This document shows positions 60,001 to 62,689 of a DNA stretch of 64,000 nucleotides, piece after piece. The first letter of the stretch is position 1; each line of letters opens with the position of its first letter. Under the pieces are notes generated by a model. The model was given only the letters and a program-made list of their open reading frames with translations. It did no database searches and was not told the origin of the DNA. Source of the DNA: Xenopus tropicalis (Eukaryota; Chordata; Amphibia; Anura; Pipidae); NCBI RefSeq assembly GCF_000004195.4, contig NC_030677.2:102770329-102834328 (forward strand). Reading direction: 5' to 3'. Position numbers and translations under genes: made by a program.

Positions 60001-60103
60001 CCCAAAGGGTGGCAGTTCGGTATCTATTGATGGGAAATGCAGCGATGCCTCTCTTCTCAGCAGCCTTCTCAGTGAAATCAAAGAAACACTTTCAGGATCT
60101 TGA
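8951..60103 (+). CDS. AP3D1: AP-3 complex subunit delta-1, exons 2-33 (gene span)
   Basis: Delta is one of the two large subunits of the AP-3 heterotetramer, which sorts cargo from endosome/TGN membranes to lysosomes, melanosomes and other lysosome-related organelles. I joined 32 exons by splice sites and similarity to vertebrate AP3D1 as I remember it. They sum to 3621 bp and read through in one frame to TGA at 60101. Exons 2-16 (about 590 residues) form the adaptin N-terminal armadillo trunk. Exons 17-26 are the Ser/Asp/Glu- and Lys-rich hinge, including the region Pfam calls BLVR. Exons 27-33 are the C-terminal appendage. With the missing first exon (about 32 residues) the protein would be near 1238 residues, close to the long mammalian isoform. 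All introns are GT-AG except introns 3 and 25, which use GC donors. Exon numbers assume one upstream coding exon. No promoter or start codon was found in the window. Identity is very secure. Confidence 0.97.
9047..10639 (+). other. AP3D1 intron 2, first part
   Basis: No recognised element or RNA gene. AT-rich, with T and A runs. Open frames on the minus strand (9602-9925) lack similarity and are taken as chance. Confidence 0.45.
10640..11480 (-). pseudogene. Decayed Tc1/mariner transposon
   Basis: The plus strand shows mutated reverse complements of typical Tc1 transposase and flank text: CCAGCAAAACACCCCACTG, CACCACCATGCTTCACAGTT, GTGGAGTTCCACAATTTTAA and CTGAGGTCTTGGCTGAGTT. Stops and frameshifts prevent a continuous protein. 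It is much older than the Tc1 copy at 23226-24620. Confidence 0.7.
12171..12575. mobile_element. T2/Kolobok-type MITE
   Basis: TTAA on both sides (12167-12170, 12576-12579). Ends AGGAGAAGGAAAGG and, inverted, AGAAGGAAAG, fitting the TTAAAGGRR signature of Xenopus T2 elements. No ORF. Confidence 0.75.
12643..13048. mobile_element. T2-type palindromic MITE
   Basis: Ends AGGAGAAAGAAAGGCAAAGT and inverse, flanked by TTAA and TTAG. Long inverted arms include AGTCACTTGGGG and CCCGGGCTGGTGC, and a central hairpin AGTAGAGTGAAAAGCCGA. Lies just upstream of AP3D1 exon 3. Confidence 0.8.
13177..13257 (+). CDS. AP3D1: AP3D1 exon 3 (followed by a GC donor)
   Basis: 27 residues, [18 protein letters not shown] onward, armadillo trunk. 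Acceptor TCCCTAG. The frame needs the exon to end at TTCAAG, so the donor is GCAAGT, a GC-AG intron. Phase 0. Confidence 0.95.
13385..13465 (+). CDS. AP3D1: AP3D1 exon 4
   Basis: 27 residues, [17 protein letters not shown] onward, armadillo trunk. Acceptor GTCACAG, donor GTGAGT, phase 0. Intron 3 before it is only 127 bp. Confidence 0.96.
13636..13855. mobile_element. hAT-type MITE (CAGGGCCGG family), incomplete
   Basis: CAGGGCCGGATCTGGGGTAGG, then AGGCAGCTGCCTAGGGC as in the complete copy at 63027-63260. The right end could not be found. Confidence 0.65.
14240..14482. mobile_element. Dispersed repeat (GAGCCACTGGTTGGGG family), copy 1
   Basis: AGAGCAACACAAGCATCAT at the left and AGCAACATGTTGCTCACGAG plus CCACTGGTTGGGGGATC at the right. 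Left terminus missing. Other copies at 33138-33330 (inverted) and 59497-59792. Confidence 0.65.
14586..14693 (+). CDS. AP3D1: AP3D1 exon 5
   Basis: 36 residues, [18 protein letters not shown] onward, armadillo trunk. Acceptor TATTGCAG, donor GTAAGT, phase 0. Confidence 0.96.
14915..15044 (+). CDS. AP3D1: AP3D1 exon 6
   Basis: Encodes [18 protein letters not shown] onward, one of the most conserved adaptin segments. Acceptor GTTGCAG, donor GTAAAC. It ends after the first base of a Gly codon. Confidence 0.96.
15150..15289 (+). CDS. AP3D1: AP3D1 exon 7
   Basis: Completes the split Gly codon and encodes [19 protein letters not shown] onward, armadillo trunk. Acceptor TTTCCAAG, donor GTAAGC, ends in phase 0. 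Confidence 0.96.
15290..16736 (+). other. AP3D1 intron 7
   Basis: Mostly unique. Part of it (about 15640-15785) has GAGGGCCACATCAACAATCC and AGTGCAGTCCCCAATCTG, which look like a decayed Xenopus MITE fragment. No gene seen. Confidence 0.4.
16737..16810 (+). CDS. AP3D1: AP3D1 exon 8
   Basis: Encodes [18 protein letters not shown] onward. Acceptor TGTTTTAG, donor GTAAGA. It ends after two bases of a Ser codon. Confidence 0.95.
17411..17460 (+). CDS. AP3D1: AP3D1 exon 9
   Basis: 50 bp, [16 protein letters not shown] between split codons. Acceptor TTTTACAG, donor GTATAT. Confidence 0.94.
17461..18245 (+). other. AP3D1 intron 9, first part
   Basis: No recognised element. A short open frame at 17656-17910 lacks similarity. 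Confidence 0.4.
18246..18485. mobile_element. GC-rich hAT-like remnant
   Basis: Sharp rise in GC in an AT-rich intron, with GGACCGAGGGGGGCGGGGCG, GCGACGCGCTGGGG and GTCCGCGGCCCGGCAGGTGG. The right side resembles the end of a common hAT family. Duplications were not found, so this is tentative. Confidence 0.4.
19095..19144 (+). CDS. AP3D1: AP3D1 exon 10
   Basis: 50 bp, [16 protein letters not shown] after a split Val codon. Acceptor ATCCGCAG, donor GTATCT, ends in phase 0. Frame and position match the conserved adaptin order. Confidence 0.94.
19249..19297 (+). CDS. AP3D1: AP3D1 exon 11
   Basis: 49 bp, [16 protein letters not shown] plus the first base of a Leu codon. Acceptor TTCTTGCAG, donor GTAAGT. 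Intron 10 is only 104 bp. Confidence 0.95.
19623..19786. mobile_element. Mariner-type MITE, copy 1
   Basis: CAGTAGAACCCCC start and GAGGTTTTACTG end, TA on both sides. A related copy is at 32336-32501. Sits shortly before AP3D1 exon 12. Confidence 0.7.
19857..20002 (+). CDS. AP3D1: AP3D1 exon 12
   Basis: Encodes [18 protein letters not shown] onward to ALDLLYGM, late armadillo repeats. Acceptor ATCCACAG, donor GTATGT, ends in phase 0. Confidence 0.96.
20302..21481. mobile_element. hAT-type non-autonomous element, copy 3
   Basis: Ends CAGTGCTGTCCAACTGGC and GAAGTTAGACAGCACTG. Perfect 8-bp duplication ATCTAGTA (20294-20301, 21482-21489). Same family as 312-1283, with a larger minisatellite. 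No transposase. Confidence 0.9.
20630..21090. repeat. 34-bp minisatellite inside hAT copy 3
   Basis: About 13 units with GGCACACACAGGCAGCATAG and GGCAGGCAGAGTAT; the block at about 20840-21060 looks almost homogeneous. Since 34 is not a multiple of three and the unit lacks stops on the minus strand, it yields long Cys/Leu/Pro-rich frames that are not genes. Confidence 0.9.
21505..21765 (+). repeat. Intronic paralogous segment, copy A
   Basis: Shares TTTGTCCTATTTAGCTCAAG, CATGTTGAAAAGGGGGA and GTGATCTAATGGAACTTTTT in the same order with 22588-22852. Either a local duplication across exon 13 or two insertions of one unnamed repeat. Confidence 0.75.
21943..22091 (+). CDS. AP3D1: AP3D1 exon 13
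   Basis: Encodes [19 protein letters not shown] onward to NFE and two bases of Trp. Acceptor GTGTATAG, donor GTCAGT. Two similar intronic segments (21505-21765 and 22588-22852) lie on either side. Confidence 0.96.
22588..22852 (+). repeat. Intronic paralogous segment, copy B
   Basis: Direct-orientation counterpart of 21505-21765, about 1.08 kb downstream, with a longer A run and a short extra stretch (AAAAAGTATGGCAAACC). It does not include exon 13. Confidence 0.75.
23226..24620 (-). mobile_element. Tc1-like transposon, young, with long inverted repeats
   Basis: Ends CAGTGGAGGAAATAATTATT, inverted repeats of about 190 bp that I could not tell apart by eye, and TA on both sides (23224-23225, 24621-24622). 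One transposase ORF on the minus strand. At 1395 bp it is shorter than usual because the 3' end of the transposase runs directly into the inverted repeat. Confidence 0.93.
23326..24255 (-). CDS. Tc1-family transposase, C-terminally truncated
   Basis: A cut-and-paste DNA transposase of the Tc1 family, which acts on its own inverted repeats and inserts at TA. The 309-residue frame begins [20 protein letters not shown]. An N-terminal pair of helix-turn-helix regions (about 1-110) should bind the ends. The DD34E catalytic set is visible: D153 in WSDETKIE, D244 in [10 protein letters not shown] and E279 in SPDLNPIEN, 34 residues between the last two. There is no internal stop. Right after PIEN the usual C-terminal tail (about 50 residues) is missing, and the frame continues as LNEMQIS into inverted-repeat sequence. 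The joint has CTC shared by both sides, so a deletion through microhomology is likely. Whether the protein is active is unknown. Confidence 0.9.
   Translation of the reverse strand: MGKTKELSKDVRDKIVDLHKAGMGYKTISKKLGEKVTTVGAIVRKWKEHKMTINRPRSGAPRKISPRGVSMILRKVKKHPRTTREELVNDLKLAGTTVTKKTIGNTLHHNGLKSCRACKVPLLKKAHVQARLKFANEHLNDSVSDWEKVLWSDETKIELFGINSTRCVWRKKNAAYDPQNTVPTVKHGGGNILLWGCFSAKGTGQLIRINGKMDGAMYREILNDNLLPSARKLKTGRGWVFQHDNDPKHTAKATKEWLKKKHIKVMEWPSQSPDLNPIENLNEMQISCYLLFKVIFSIFLLMCYLPLLK
24745..24990 (+). mobile_element. Dispersed LINE/SINE-type tail, fragment
   Basis: TTTTCCCCATGTCTGCTTGG, ATATACAGGCAGGTTGATTG and GGGAGCTCCACTAGAGCGGG are typical of a very common vertebrate 3'-tail repeat (L2-like by recollection). 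Related to the inverted fragment at 8300-8465. Confidence 0.5.
25256..25486 (+). CDS. AP3D1: AP3D1 exon 14
   Basis: Encodes [18 protein letters not shown] onward to ICGEFS plus two bases of a Glu codon, end of the adaptin trunk. Acceptor TTTTGCAG, donor GTAAGT. Confidence 0.96.
26815..27363 (+). pseudogene. DIRS gag-like ORF, truncated
   Basis: I chose the ATG at 26815 ([17 protein letters not shown]). The longer frame starting at 26488 runs through terminal-repeat sequence. The protein has a Cys cluster ([14 protein letters not shown]), a Pro/Ser-rich linker and an acidic Ser stretch ([15 protein letters not shown]). It ends at 27361 after running into what reads as RT sequence in another frame, so the C-terminal part of the gag-like protein is deleted. 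Function follows from position only. Confidence 0.65.
27324..28496 (+). pseudogene. DIRS RT remnant plus RNase H, one in-frame stop
   Basis: Frame opens at about [20 protein letters not shown], the C-terminal side of a DIRS reverse transcriptase; the palm with the catalytic Asp pair is not present. RNase H follows, with the acidic set [28 protein letters not shown] and [12 protein letters not shown] single TGA at 27882-27884, after GKPI, breaks the frame, and the same frame continues to TAG at 28494. This element could not make its own RT. Confidence 0.82.
28500..29525 (+). CDS. DIRS tyrosine recombinase
   Basis: Integrates the circular DNA intermediate by phage-integrase-type recombination. 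The frame is open for 341 codons from just after the RNase H stop and is in the same frame, so the two may once have been one polyprotein; no ATG lies at the start shown (TTG). Visible catalytic positions are the first Arg in [10 protein letters not shown], HxxR in TAHSTRSLA and the tyrosine in FTRFYQVHV. The N-terminal SAM-like segment contains [14 protein letters not shown]. The whole domain is uninterrupted, unlike the upstream ORFs. Confidence 0.88.
   Translation: MRQQGFGDSVITTMIAARKPSSSRIYYRTWRTYISWCSVQDLPPHRFNISHILGFLQQGLDKGLRLASLKTQISALSVLFQRQIASNTHIRTFLQGVAHLAPPIRPPTPGWDLNLVLSVLQGPPFEPLATASETLLTWKTTFLLAITSARRVSELSALSCQSPFLVFHQDKAVLRPTPAFLPKVVSAFHLNQDIVVPSFCPHPKNPKETALHSLDVVRALKFYIQRSAAFRRSDALLIIPVGPRKGLRATKTTLARWIRGTITRAYQVAGKPSPLRVTAHSTRSLAASWAAKNLATVDQICKAATWSSIHTFTRFYQVHVASSAEAAFGRKVLQAAVQAQT
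29568..29668. repeat. Internal complementary region of the DIRS element
   Basis: Reads as the reverse complement of the left end (CCCATCAGTGCCTGTGTCCC, then CTGAAATGAAAGAGGAAG) joined to that of the right end (AGGGATTTTTGTCTTACCTG onward). The shared triplet at the joint equals CTT, which is also found at both genomic ends. Confidence 0.92.
30547..31020 (+). other. AP3D1 intron 14, no recognised feature
   Basis: Unique-looking sequence with an A run at 30807. No ORF of note. Confidence 0.4.
31024..31619. mobile_element. Mariner/Tigger-like MITE with CTCGAG ends
   Basis: Ends CTGTATATACTCGAGTATAA and, inverted, CCGTATATACTCGAGTATAA, with TA on both sides (31022-31023, 31620-31621). Internal CTCGGCTTATACTCGAGTCG repeats part of the terminus. 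Non-coding. Confidence 0.78.
32091..32322 (+). CDS. AP3D1: AP3D1 exon 15
   Basis: Completes the Glu codon and encodes [19 protein letters not shown] onward to DLEVQER. Acceptor CCTTTCAG, donor GTAATT, ends in phase 0. The preceding 6.6-kb intron carries the DIRS element. Confidence 0.96.
32336..32501. mobile_element. Mariner-type MITE, copy 2
   Basis: CAGTAGAACCACCATTTAAG, GTAAAATTAGGGAAATGC and GATGTTTTATTATG match 19623-19786. Starts 13 bp after the exon 15 donor, so it sits almost at the exon edge. Confidence 0.65.
33138..33330. mobile_element. Dispersed repeat (CCCCAACCAGTGGCTC family), copy 2
   Basis: Inverted relative to 14240-14482: TTCCCCAACCAGTGGCTCGT, AGCAACATGTTGCCCACCG, CCTTGGATGTTGCTCAC. 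Right end indistinct. Confidence 0.6.
33347..33764. mobile_element. T2-type MITE (AGGAACAGTAACACC family)
   Basis: TTAA on both sides (33343-33346, 33765-33768), ends AGGAACAGTAACACC and AGGGACAGTAACACC inverted. Subterminal repeats around CCTGTGCCTTTTCTCC and GGGGGCAGCCAT are also paired. Non-coding. Confidence 0.83.
34476..34621 (+). CDS. AP3D1: AP3D1 exon 16
   Basis: Encodes [19 protein letters not shown] onward to KVPVPE and two bases of a Gly codon. Acceptor TCTACAG. The frame fixes the donor as GTGTGT after GAAGG, a weaker site than its neighbours. Confidence 0.95.
34622..35610 (+). other. AP3D1 intron 16
   Basis: Nothing recognised; A run at 34850 and T runs. No gene or clear element. 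Confidence 0.4.
35611..35752 (+). CDS. AP3D1: AP3D1 exon 17 (start of acidic hinge)
   Basis: Encodes [19 protein letters not shown] onward, the Ser/Asp/Glu-rich start of the hinge. Acceptor TCCTGCAG, donor GTATGT, ends in phase 0. Confidence 0.95.
35753..36849 (+). other. AP3D1 intron 17
   Basis: Nothing recognised beyond a short local repeat of AGCAGCCCTGACA (36184-36240). Confidence 0.4.
36850..36921 (+). CDS. AP3D1: AP3D1 exon 18
   Basis: 24 residues, [19 protein letters not shown] onward, hinge. Acceptor TTTTTTTAG, donor GTACAT, phase 0. Confidence 0.95.
36922..37634 (+). other. AP3D1 intron 18
   Basis: Long T run at 37256-37272 and A runs; otherwise unremarkable. Confidence 0.4.
37635..37710 (+). 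CDS. AP3D1: AP3D1 exon 19
   Basis: Encodes [19 protein letters not shown] onward to KVP plus the first Gly base. Acceptor TTCTTCAG, donor GTAGGT. Its 3' half and donor are tandemly duplicated just downstream (37762-37850). Confidence 0.95.
37671..37850 (+). repeat. 91-bp tandem duplication of exon 19 end plus donor
   Basis: GTTGTGCAG begins at 37671 and again at 37762. The unit holds the last part of exon 19, its GTAGGT donor and the first part of intron 19, ending CCTCTTCTACAT. Copy 2 contains a 31-bp decoy exon (37771-37801): the pyrimidine-rich end of copy 1 plus GTTGTGCAG would serve as its acceptor and GTAGGT as its donor. Including it would shift the frame. Few differences between copies indicate a recent event. 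Confidence 0.9.
37873..38072 (+). CDS. AP3D1: AP3D1 exon 20 (Lys-rich hinge)
   Basis: Encodes [18 protein letters not shown] onward, a strongly basic Lys run, then [17 protein letters not shown] and TEEMPE. Acceptor TTTTTCTAG, donor GTCAGT. This is the segment known as BLVR in protein family databases. Confidence 0.95.
38713..39224. mobile_element. T2-type MITE (AGGAGACATAT family)
   Basis: TTAA on both sides (38709-38712, 39225-39228), ends AGGAGACATATCC and AGGAGACATATTGG inverted. The interior has CCAAT-type boxes (GGAACCAATCAGC, GTGATTGGC). A partial copy is at the window end (63735-64000). Confidence 0.82.
39626..39699 (+). CDS. AP3D1: AP3D1 exon 21
   Basis: Encodes [19 protein letters not shown] onward, highly conserved acidic stretch. 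Acceptor GTTACAG, donor GTAAGT. Two bases of a Lys codon close the exon. Confidence 0.96.
39700..40493 (+). other. AP3D1 intron 21
   Basis: AT-rich, with no recognised element. Confidence 0.4.
40494..40659 (+). CDS. AP3D1: AP3D1 exon 22
   Basis: Encodes [18 protein letters not shown] onward, then a Lys/Glu-rich tail ending KKEKK. Acceptor TTCCTCAG, donor GTGATT, ends in phase 0. Confidence 0.94.
40829..40957 (+). CDS. AP3D1: AP3D1 exon 23
   Basis: 43 residues, [19 protein letters not shown] onward, charged hinge. Acceptor TTGAGGTAG is weak, but frame and position fit. Donor GTGAGC. The exact 5' edge is a little less sure than elsewhere. Confidence 0.9.
41382..41640. mobile_element. hAT-type MITE (TAGGGATGCACCGAA family)
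   Basis: Ends TAGGGATGCACCGAATCC and its inverse. Flanks ATATTTTA and GTATTTTA are an 8-bp duplication with one mismatch. The terminus is common in vertebrate hAT elements. 259 bp, non-coding. Confidence 0.8.
41829..42306. mobile_element. MITE with GGGGCCCATTCATGAAA ends
   Basis: GGGGCCCATTCATGAAA and its inverse at the two limits, with a low-complexity interior of TTTCG/CGAAA words. Target duplication unclear. It ends 125 bp before exon 24. Confidence 0.7.
42432..42479 (+). CDS. AP3D1: AP3D1 exon 24 (DMDFWLS mini-exon)
   Basis: 48 bp, phase 0 on both sides, [16 protein letters not shown]. Acceptor TTTGTTTTTAG, donor GTTAGT. The DFWLS core matches a segment I recall from the long mammalian AP3D1 isoform. 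Being frame-neutral, it could be skipped without a frameshift. The 8.9-kb intron that follows holds the L1 element. Confidence 0.85.
42488..42770. mobile_element. Related MITE fragment (GGGGCACATTTACTAA)
   Basis: AAGGGGCACATTTACTAAGC then TTTCTCGAAAAATTAAA-like words, and GCACCATTGAGTCCTATGG as also seen in 41829-42306. Starts about 10 bp into intron 24. The other end is missing. Confidence 0.5.
43475..46568 (-). pseudogene. L1 ORF2 (endonuclease and reverse transcriptase), broken
   Basis: Reads in three pieces on the minus strand. The first (46568-45828, [20 protein letters not shown]) is the apurinic-type endonuclease with LQETH, GDFNMVP and SDHAPL; it ends at two TGA codons in a row (45830-45825). 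The same frame then resumes and holds the RT N-terminal part with [30 protein letters not shown] and [11 protein letters not shown], to a stop at 44643. A frameshift near 44640-44660 leads to the last piece (44593-43475), with RQGCPLSP just upstream and the catalytic YADD. Total length, about 1031 codons, is shorter than the 1275 of human L1, the difference being on the C-terminal side. Confidence 0.88.
47309..48244 (-). CDS. L1 ORF1 protein
   Basis: 311 residues, uninterrupted, [18 protein letters not shown] onward. L1 ORF1p is an RNA-binding trimer that coats the element RNA. Visible order: Ser/Pro-rich N terminus, heptad-rich coiled coil (about 75-145, with [15 protein letters not shown] and [15 protein letters not shown]), an RRM-like part ([16 protein letters not shown]), and a basic C-terminal part ([30 protein letters not shown]). 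The L1 type of ORF1 points away from Tx1 elements with zinc-finger ORF1. Confidence 0.88.
   Translation of the reverse strand: MGKNTQRARSEAATRLEQFARKNSQETAGSSSPSPSASPPLSDISAKEPPTDNTSAPTSADLMSAILQCQTSLTTTFTSKIEELKIDFSLIKQDIQTIRERTGALEERMGGVEDRTANLPQELSQIKTQLQTVTDRMDDLENRQSRSNVRILGLPERSEGAHPETFAETWLKELLGQDAFSPQFVVERAHRVPLRPLPPGAPPRAFLIKLLNYRDRDSALREARKKGDLQYAGAWISLCPDYSSTVQKKRSSYTGAKRKLRDLGLEYAMLYPAKLKIMDGGKANFFDRPELALEWLDHRPDNARGSPRAQR
48700..49060. repeat. C-rich minisatellite in the hAT element
   Basis: Units of ACCCCAAACACCCCCCCATC with CCGCACGC or CCCTTCACATAA. Open frames on both strands (Gly/Trp-rich on minus, Pro-rich on plus) are repeat translation. Confidence 0.85.
49117..49205. promoter_or_regulatory. 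Five-copy CRE plus E-box array
   Basis: 17-bp unit GCGCGCTGACGTCACGT repeated five times, with TGACGTCA at 49122, 49139, 49156, 49173 and 49190, each overlapping CACGTG. TGACGTCA is the palindromic CREB/ATF site and CACGTG the USF/MITF-type E-box. Function here is not shown. Confidence 0.7.
49944..51381 (+). other. AP3D1 intron 24, end part
   Basis: Contains an AAT microsatellite (about 50010-50035) and AT-rich DNA; no element recognised. Confidence 0.45.
51382..51462 (+). CDS. AP3D1: AP3D1 exon 25 (followed by a GC donor)
   Basis: 27 residues, [19 protein letters not shown] onward to EEEQEK. Acceptor CTCACAG. The only in-frame junction to the next exon uses donor GCGAGT after GAGAAG, the second GC-AG intron of the gene. 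The nearby GTGACT would shift the frame. Confidence 0.88.
51554..51718 (+). CDS. AP3D1: AP3D1 exon 26 (His-rich hinge end)
   Basis: 55 residues, [18 protein letters not shown] onward, with the cluster HHHHRHHHQSH and then an acidic end. Acceptor TTATTTAG, donor GTAAGA, phase 0. Confidence 0.93.
51719..52244 (+). other. AP3D1 intron 26
   Basis: Nothing recognised; A run at 51755. Confidence 0.4.
52245..52292 (+). CDS. AP3D1: AP3D1 exon 27
   Basis: 16 residues, [16 protein letters not shown], start of the appendage. Acceptor TTCTTTTAG, donor GTGAGT, phase 0. Confidence 0.94.
52460..52646 (+). CDS. AP3D1: AP3D1 exon 28
   Basis: Encodes [19 protein letters not shown] onward to PFQLPP plus one Gly base, appendage beta-sandwich region. 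Acceptor CTGTCCAG, donor GTAGGT. Confidence 0.95.
52647..53864 (+). other. AP3D1 intron 28
   Basis: Nothing firmly recognised. CAGTGCTGTTTAACTGG near 53660 recalls the end of the 312-1283 hAT family but has no partner. Confidence 0.4.
53865..53953 (+). CDS. AP3D1: AP3D1 exon 29
   Basis: Encodes [19 protein letters not shown] onward to LSYIVK. Acceptor TATTCCAG, donor GTAGGT, ends in phase 0. Confidence 0.95.
53954..54807 (+). other. AP3D1 intron 29, first part
   Basis: AT-rich with A runs, no recognised element or gene. Confidence 0.4.
55480..56440. repeat. About 30 copies of a roughly 32-bp C-rich minisatellite
   Basis: Units of CAAGCATCTTCCGCC or CAAACATCCTCCACC followed by TTCCCCCAGG and a run of C. 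Length varies by a base or so because of the C run. Open frames of 330-440 codons occur in several frames on both strands, so none is taken as a gene. Confidence 0.9.
56493..56763. promoter_or_regulatory. Long palindrome with central CRE and divergent TATA boxes
   Basis: Arms of about 123 bp (56493-56615 and 56641-56763) match with few differences around a 25-bp centre. The centre holds TGACGTCA (56624-56631). TATAAAAG lies at 56652-56659 on + and at 56597-56604 on -, both pointing outward. The layout resembles a bidirectional promoter; activity is inferred only. Confidence 0.55.
56827..57049 (+). other. AP3D1 intron 29, middle part
   Basis: Nothing recognised. Confidence 0.35.
57050..57275. 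mobile_element. MITE, older copy of the 5136-5467 family
   Basis: CCAGATAGGGGATCTTACC, AAGTACTGTTTTATTATTAC and TTTGGAGCTTTCTGGATAAT match the family in order. Ends are eroded. Confidence 0.6.
57425..57891. mobile_element. T2-type palindromic MITE (AGGAGAACTACACCCC family)
   Basis: TTAA then AGGAGAACTACACCCC at the left, inverse AGGAGTACTACACCCC at the right before TTTA. Inverted arms extend inward (TTATCGCATAGTTTCTAAC; GACCCAAAGTGTGTTC). Confidence 0.8.
57896..58298 (+). other. AP3D1 intron 29, last part
   Basis: No recognised element. A minus-strand open frame (57944-58348) crosses into exon 30 and lacks similarity. Confidence 0.4.
58299..58384 (+). CDS. AP3D1: AP3D1 exon 30
   Basis: Encodes [19 protein letters not shown] onward to TPCY and two bases of Ser. 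Acceptor GCTTGCAG, donor GTATAC. Confidence 0.95.
58718..58836 (+). CDS. AP3D1: AP3D1 exon 31
   Basis: Encodes [19 protein letters not shown] onward to CFFHHFT plus one Val base. Acceptor TTTTTTAG, donor GTAAGT. Confidence 0.95.
58969..59048 (+). CDS. AP3D1: AP3D1 exon 32
   Basis: Encodes [19 protein letters not shown] onward to LLVKK after the split Val codon. Acceptor TTTTCAAG, donor GTAAGC, ends in phase 0. Confidence 0.96.
59342..59496. mobile_element. Imperfect palindromic MITE
   Basis: ACAAGAAAGGAAGTAATTGG at the left is inverted at the right, with GAGTGTAATGCAAGTG in both arms and AAAGTGCTGCTACACTTTC at the centre. No clear target duplication. Confidence 0.6.
59497..59792. mobile_element. 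Dispersed repeat (GAGCCACTGGTTGGGG family), copy 3
   Basis: Both ends present: TTCCCCAACCTTTTATAC at the left and CCACTGGTTGGGGATCACTG at the right, inverted. Internal text as in 14240-14482. Confidence 0.65.
60008..60103 (+). CDS. AP3D1: AP3D1 exon 33 and stop
   Basis: 31 residues, [19 protein letters not shown] onward to ETLSGS, then TGA at 60101-60103. Acceptor TCCCAAAG. This is the extreme C terminus of AP-3 delta. Confidence 0.95.
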   Translation, partial: GGSSVSIDGKCSDASLLSSLLSEIKETLSGS

Positions 60104-62210
60104 GCTGGAATATGCCCTACTCCTTTTAACTGTATCTGCTCCTCCTGGAAACCCTCAAAACAGAAACTGAAAAGGCCCAGAACCTTCTCCCTTTCTCCAG
60201 TTATTTCTCTGATCCAGGCGCATGTTTATGGTCTTTGCCTGTTTGTGGCAGGAGGTCCTTTTACTCTTTCACTTGAAAGCAAGACTGTTTCACTTTTTTC
60301 TTTTAAGTCTGTCATGTCATTTTTTTTTTAAGTTTATGTGAGGCAAAAGAAAAGCTATTTTAAAAGACCTTGTGAATTTAACCCTTTTAATGCCAGAGTG
60401 GCAGTGAAAAGATTAATATTGACTTTATTTGTCATCCACCATACATAAATTTGCTGCACTAAGCTCATTTTAGAATATTCTGGCCCAACAAACATAATAA
60501 TTGTCATTCTCAATTGTACTACAGAGTGCAGCCTAGAAACAGGGTACTGCCATTGAACCTGCAGCACCTTTTCTAGTTTTTTCTTTACTAGGAATAAAGA
60601 GGTAGTTTAGAATTCTTTTGAATCATGATTTAATGCTGCACATCTAGTTTAATCACCCCAGACATGCACTCTTTATTTTTCTTTTTGTTTTATTATTTTA
60701 TTTCCTTATGTGGTGCATGACATGCTGGTAGGGTGACAGAATTCTTTGGTTTGTTTTACCCTTTGTGCACTATGTGGCTTGCTCTGTTTTTCCTTATGAA
60801 GACTAAACATTGTGCAGTATGTCTCCTTTAGTTATGCATAAGTAAGACATTCCTGTACAGTTAGATTTCTGTGGCCACAAAACTGGAATACCCAAACCTC
60901 AGTCTGTACCTCACTTTCAACTCTTTCACTCAGTGTGTGTCTTATGTGATTTATTTTTTGTTGATTGACCTGTTTTTTGTGCTCCTTTACATGTACCTGA
61001 GTCTAAATGGAAATACCCATATAAAGAGGAAGTCTCTTGTGCTGTTAGTTCTGGCATTGGTCTGCAGTGCTATTATAGTGGCAGTCCTACTATTAGGTGT
61101 GTGTTTCTCTCTATCCACAAAATTGGTTATTTTCCAGAAAGCTGGCAACATGGTTTAACTGTTGGTGCCTTATTGTAGCTCTGTATGTTTTTCCCCAGAT
61201 GGGTTTAGTGTACAACAATATGTTGTTTGAATTTAATTTTTCAGAAACTATGATCCAAGGGCCTGAAAAGAAACAAACGTGCCCTAATCTTGGGAATTGC
61301 TATACTGTACCAGAGAGATGGGCAGAGAATATATTGTAATTATACCTATTTATTCCCCTTTATAAATATGCTTTGAAACAGGGCATGCAAACTTAAGCAA
61401 TTGCAGTATGAATCCACACCTATGTGGGATATTGTTGAGCTTCCATAAACGAAGGATGTAGAAGTCTGCAAAGCCCCTGGGAAAAACCCTCTAAGTTTTG
61501 TGGATATTCAGTGCCATTATACCCACAATTAGTAGGGATAAAGCAACATTAAAGGTGTTTGGTGTATAAATTTCTCTTTTAAAAATGCTAAAACCACACT
61601 CCATTACCCAAATGCCTAAAGAGACTGCAGTGGCACTGAAACAGAAAGCAGTCTAAAACCTGCTGCTTTGGAAGACTTCTTCTTTAAGTAAAATGACAGG
61701 CTGTTTCATGGGCTGTAATAAAGCTCCATACATCAAAAGGAAACTTCAGAGAGCTGCGAAGGAAACTTTGCTCTGCAAACTTTTCTAGCCTTTTACATAC
61801 ATTTCTACATGGTATCTTGTATGTTATGCCCAAGTCAGACATATTTTACCATGTTTCTGCTGTTGTACTACATATAGAGCCAACAGAATGTGTTCTGTGT
61901 TCTTATTAATTTTACTTCAAATATAATTTACTCCCCACCCCTCACACACCAGGATCATTTTCAAGTTACTTCCTGAATTTGTGTCCATTCTTCATTTCTT
62001 GTTTTCCCACCACCACTTGCCTGTCATAATGGCATGTACAGTATGTAATATCACAAGACCCTATGTGGTGAATCTAGAAGTTTTGAGTTTGTATGTGTAA
62101 TAAAATTTGTTCTTGACATTCCTTTGGAAAGAGGACAGAAGGGTACCACAAACGCTGCTGTAATTGTTTCAAGATGATCCATAATAAAGTATCAAAATCA
62201 TTTTGGTTTC
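60104..62210 (+). other. AP3D1: AP3D1 3' untranslated region
   Basis: About 2.1 kb after the stop with no recognised transposon, T-rich with short runs of low complexity. AATAAA occurs at 60593, 61717, 62099 and 62183, so several 3' ends are possible. The distal limit is inferred from the last signal and not from transcripts. Open frames inside it (for example 60871-61158) show no known similarity. Confidence 0.75.
62183..62188 (+). promoter_or_regulatory. Distal poly(A) signal of AP3D1
   Basis: AATAAA about 2.08 kb after the stop, followed by a T/GT-rich stretch (TTTTGGTTTCTG). Best candidate for the main 3' end. A second good candidate is 62099-62104, also followed by T-rich sequence. Confidence 0.6.
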
Positions 62211-62685
62211 TGCAATATTCTTTTTAACAGCTGATATAATAGTTATACATACTCTTATTACAGCACTACAGTAACACACAAGTTGTCCATTATCCACTAA
62301 TTAGTTGTTGACAAAGACATTCCATAGATATATTTGTAGAACTGGCAGAAATTAATTTATACTATCTTTTGTTAAACAGCTACTGCAGTTTGGTTCATGT
62401 TAAAGTCAAGGGGGGCAGGACATAAGCACCAGTCTGTGTTCTCTAAATTGAATGAGTGGGGGCATCTGGTTGGCTTTTTTCTAGCACTCATCACCACCAG
62501 CCAAAAAGCTTCCAACATTTCTGCATTATTGCTGACTAAAAATGACCAGAAAGCCCTTTAAGTGCCTCCAGAATTTCAGATTTCAGTTACATGAAATGCC
62601 AGACGTTATTTGAATATTTTGTGCTCTCTCACTTTAGGGGCATTTCCTGGGAAGAGGGTGGTTAGTTTTTGTGTATTTCCACTTC
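62211..62685 (+). other. Downstream flank of AP3D1
   Basis: Nothing recognised after the poly(A) region. Confidence 0.4.
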
Positions 62686-62689
62686 TGGT